NCBI GenBank assembly: GCA_016934435.1
Contig: JAFGSU010000264.1
Span: 1 to 7,701, forward strand
DNA: 7,701 nt
From: Candidatus Zhuqueibacterota bacterium
GTDB taxonomy: Bacteria > Zhuqueibacterota > Zhuqueibacteria > Residuimicrobiales > Residuimicrobiaceae
Direction of reading: 5' to 3'
A model generated the notes under the pieces. That model searched no databases and was not told the DNA's origin. It saw only the letters and a list, made by a program, of their open reading frames with translations. The position numbers and the translations under genes are program-made. Numbering within the stretch: the stretch's first letter is position 1; every line of letters starts with the position of its first letter. Shown here piece by piece: positions 5,972 to 7,701 of this stretch.

Positions 5972-7701
5972 TTATTTTATCAATACCACTTTTTTACTGA
6001 CCGAATGTCCTTCCTCCGAGCTCAGGCGACACACATACACGCCGCTGGCCGAACTCGTCGCCCGCCATGTAACCGTGTGCGTTCCGGCCGAATAATATCC
6101 GGATGCAACCGTCACGATTTTTCTTCCCGCCAGATCGTAAATCTCCACAGCGATGCGACTCTTTTCTGATAAATGGAAGGCAATATGAGTAGTAGCATTA
6201 AAAGGATTGGGATAATTCTGCAGCAGCTCGAATTGCATCGGTTTTTCGTCTATGACGGCAACGGCCGACACGCCCCTGGCCAGGGTCTTTTTCACCACCT
6301 CGAGGCATTTCGTGCCATAGCCCTCATAATAGGTGCCATTGGTATAGAGGTTGCCGCCCGGACTGATGTCGGTGTTTGTGGCGGCGGCCGGGTTCAGCGG
6401 CTCGATCTGGGTATCCTCGTGCCATTCATTCCAGCTGGTGATCATGATCCATTTCAAGTCCGGTTCCACAAACGGCCGGCTGCAGCCGATGTATTCTTCG
6501 AACATACTGGTCTGCGAGGCGCCTGGTGTGGCGCGCCGCGGCACCAACAGTGAGTTATTCGGGCTGGTCTGGCCGCTCTTGCGGTTGTTGAATCCCGGCA
6601 CCGATAGCGGCACAAATTTTTTACCGCGGGCATGAGCCGCCGTCTCCCATGTGTCATAGATGGCGCTCAATGATGCAAAAAAGTCGGAATCGACGGCATA
6701 GCTCAGATTATTGGGCAGCATATTATATGCCGTCACGGCATCGAGGAAATTCATATGGTCGCTGGGCGCGCCGGCGTTCATTTCATCGCCGACGAGATAG
6801 AGATCGTATCCCATATTCTTCAGAGATTGGCGGATGCCGGCAAAGGCATTGATGTAATTGCCCTGATATTGCCCGCTCACATAAATATAAACAACGGGCG
6901 CGCCGTTGATTTTGAAATAGTTGGGATGACTGAAATAGGTCTGCGCCAAATATTGATAATCGGCCAACAGCTTTGCTTCCTTGGTGGCATCGATCACCCA
7001 GGGCGCATTGCCGAGGATGAAAGATTCATAAAAGATGGCGAATTTGACGTCATCTTCCCCGAGATCCGATTTGATGTAATCGCGGATGGTGACGTTTTCG
7101 TTGCTGTTCTTCCCCCACCAGCTGCACACCCACAGGTCGATGCCGTACTCTTTACACCAGTCTAAATGCTGCTGGATGACGGCCTGATCGCGACAGTCAT
7201 AATGGCCTAGAACCGGCGACTGGCGCGGCTGCAGATAATCGCGCAAATACTGTCCCGGCCAGTTGTGTCCCCAGGTGTTGCTGTACCAGGGGTAATAGTA
7301 GACGCCGGTTAAATAGTCGTCATAGACCGGCGCCGCCTTGCCCACTACTTCCGGGCTGGATTGACTCATCTGGCCTTTATCGTTCACCGCGATGAGGCGA
7401 TAGTACCGCTTGTCGCCATTCACCACGGTAGCGTCGCTGTAAAAATTGATGGTTTTCGGAACAGTGATCAGGGGGTCGCCATCGATTGGGATCGTGAGGG
7501 GACTGCCGGCGGCATAGATATTATAGTGGTCTATGTCCGCTTCCGGGTTGAACTGCCATTTCAGCAGAACCTGATTATCCAACCCGATGGCGCGAAATCC
7601 GACCGGTGTGCTGGGAGGGATGAAACCGACCGGTGCGTCGGACGGCGCCGTATGCGCGCCGCCGTGTAAAATGGCGTGGTTCTGATGGGCGCTCTTGTCG
7701 A
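5972..7701 (-). CDS. Secreted GH99-like glycoside hydrolase with Fn3 domain and type IX sorting tail, 5' partial
   Basis: The frame stays open to the right edge of the window (39 codons beyond the TTG at 7582), so the start and any signal peptide are missing. Residues here count from that TTG. An Fn3 domain spans about -20 to 82 (VLLKWQFNPEADIDHYNIY, YYRLIAVNDKG). Residues 90-440 form a GH99-like (beta/alpha)8 catalytic domain: GVYYYPWY at 93-100, LGHYDCRD at 125-132, VCSWWG at 152-157, HPNYFKINGAPVVYIY at 219-234, GDEMN at 265-269 and ITSWNEWHEDTQIEP at 381-395. Glu386 and Glu389 in NEWHE match the two catalytic glutamates of characterised GH99 enzymes, which cleave internal alpha-mannosidic bonds in mannans or N-glycans. 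Residues 448-536 are a sorting tail (LLQNYPNPFNATT, IYDLAGRKI, SGVYVCRL, KKVVLIK), so the enzyme should leave the cell by type IX secretion. Its natural substrate cannot be read from sequence, and non-mannan substrates are possible for distant members. The DUF5916 gene follows on the same strand after 479 bases. The stop is TAA at 5972-5974. Confidence 0.9.
   Translation of the reverse strand, partial: DKSAHQNHAILHGGAHTAPSDAPVGFIPPSTPVGFRAIGLDNQVLLKWQFNPEADIDHYNIYAAGSPLTIPIDGDPLITVPKTINFYSDATVVNGDKRYYRLIAVNDKGQMSQSSPEVVGKAAPVYDDYLTGVYYYPWYSNTWGHNWPGQYLRDYLQPRQSPVLGHYDCRDQAVIQQHLDWCKEYGIDLWVCSWWGKNSNENVTIRDYIKSDLGEDDVKFAIFYESFILGNAPWVIDATKEAKLLADYQYLAQTYFSHPNYFKINGAPVVYIYVSGQYQGNYINAFAGIRQSLKNMGYDLYLVGDEMNAGAPSDHMNFLDAVTAYNMLPNNLSYAVDSDFFASLSAIYDTWETAAHARGKKFVPLSVPGFNNRKSGQTSPNNSLLVPRRATPGASQTSMFEEYIGCSRPFVEPDLKWIMITSWNEWHEDTQIEPLNPAAATNTDISPGGNLYTNGTYYEGYGTKCLEVVKKTLARGVSAVAVIDEKPMQFELLQNYPNPFNATTHIAFHLSEKSRIAVEIYDLAGRKIVTVASGYYSAGTHTVTWRATSSASGVYVCRLSSEEGHSVSKKVVLIK

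Noticed and set aside
6755..7165. Plus-strand open frame of 136 codons inside the GH99-like gene
   Set aside because: It is antisense to the conserved catalytic domain and has no family resemblance.
7580..7582. TTG at 7582 as the start of the GH99-like gene
   Set aside because: It falls inside the Fn3 domain and the frame stays open to the right edge of the window.

Overview
The window looks like a piece of a chromosome from a Gram-negative bacterium of the FCB group, probably a candidate phylum such as KSB1, Calditrichota or Ignavibacteria. The support is indirect. Two of the four proteins end in a type IX-style sorting tail with the QNYPNPF signature (FlgD-like Ig fold). A third is a CBM9-plus-DUF5916 outer-membrane beta-barrel protein, a family common in that group. 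The fourth is a lipoprotein-like Fn3/TPR protein. No taxonomic marker gene is present, so the phylum is an inference.

Layout. Positions 1-1620 (+) hold the 3' part of a large secreted multidomain protein that is open at the left edge: a possible propeller blade, Ig-like domains and a sorting tail. Positions 1621-1960 are non-coding and contain three diverged copies of a short repeat, each able to fold a GC-rich hairpin. Positions 1961-2899 (+) encode a predicted lipoprotein with an Fn3-like domain and TPR-like helices. Positions 2900-3293 form an A+T-richer convergent intergenic region with one plausible intrinsic terminator on the + strand and a perfect TATAAT shortly before it. Positions 3294-5492 (-) encode the complete DUF5916 protein. 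Positions 5493-5971 are a long non-coding gap with a 50-nt imperfect palindrome, a possible nested hairpin structure and short direct repeats. Positions 5972-7701 (-) encode a secreted GH99-like glycoside hydrolase that is open at the right edge, with an upstream Fn3 domain and a sorting tail.

How the genes fit together. All four products are predicted to be exported: two to the cell surface or medium through type IX secretion, one to the outer membrane and one as a lipoprotein. The clearest enzymatic function is the GH99-like protein, which keeps the E-W-H-E catalytic motif of endo-alpha-mannosidases/mannanases. With a neighbouring CBM9-like barrel protein on the same strand, a role in surface glycan handling is possible. 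The 479-base gap argues against a tight operon, and no SusC/SusD pair, transporter or regulator is visible.

I found no CRISPR array, tRNA, rRNA, transposase, defence gene or toxin-antitoxin pair. The most unusual signals are in the non-coding DNA: the triple repeat at 1635-1866, the palindrome at 5868-5917 and the possible short transcript at 3090-3163.
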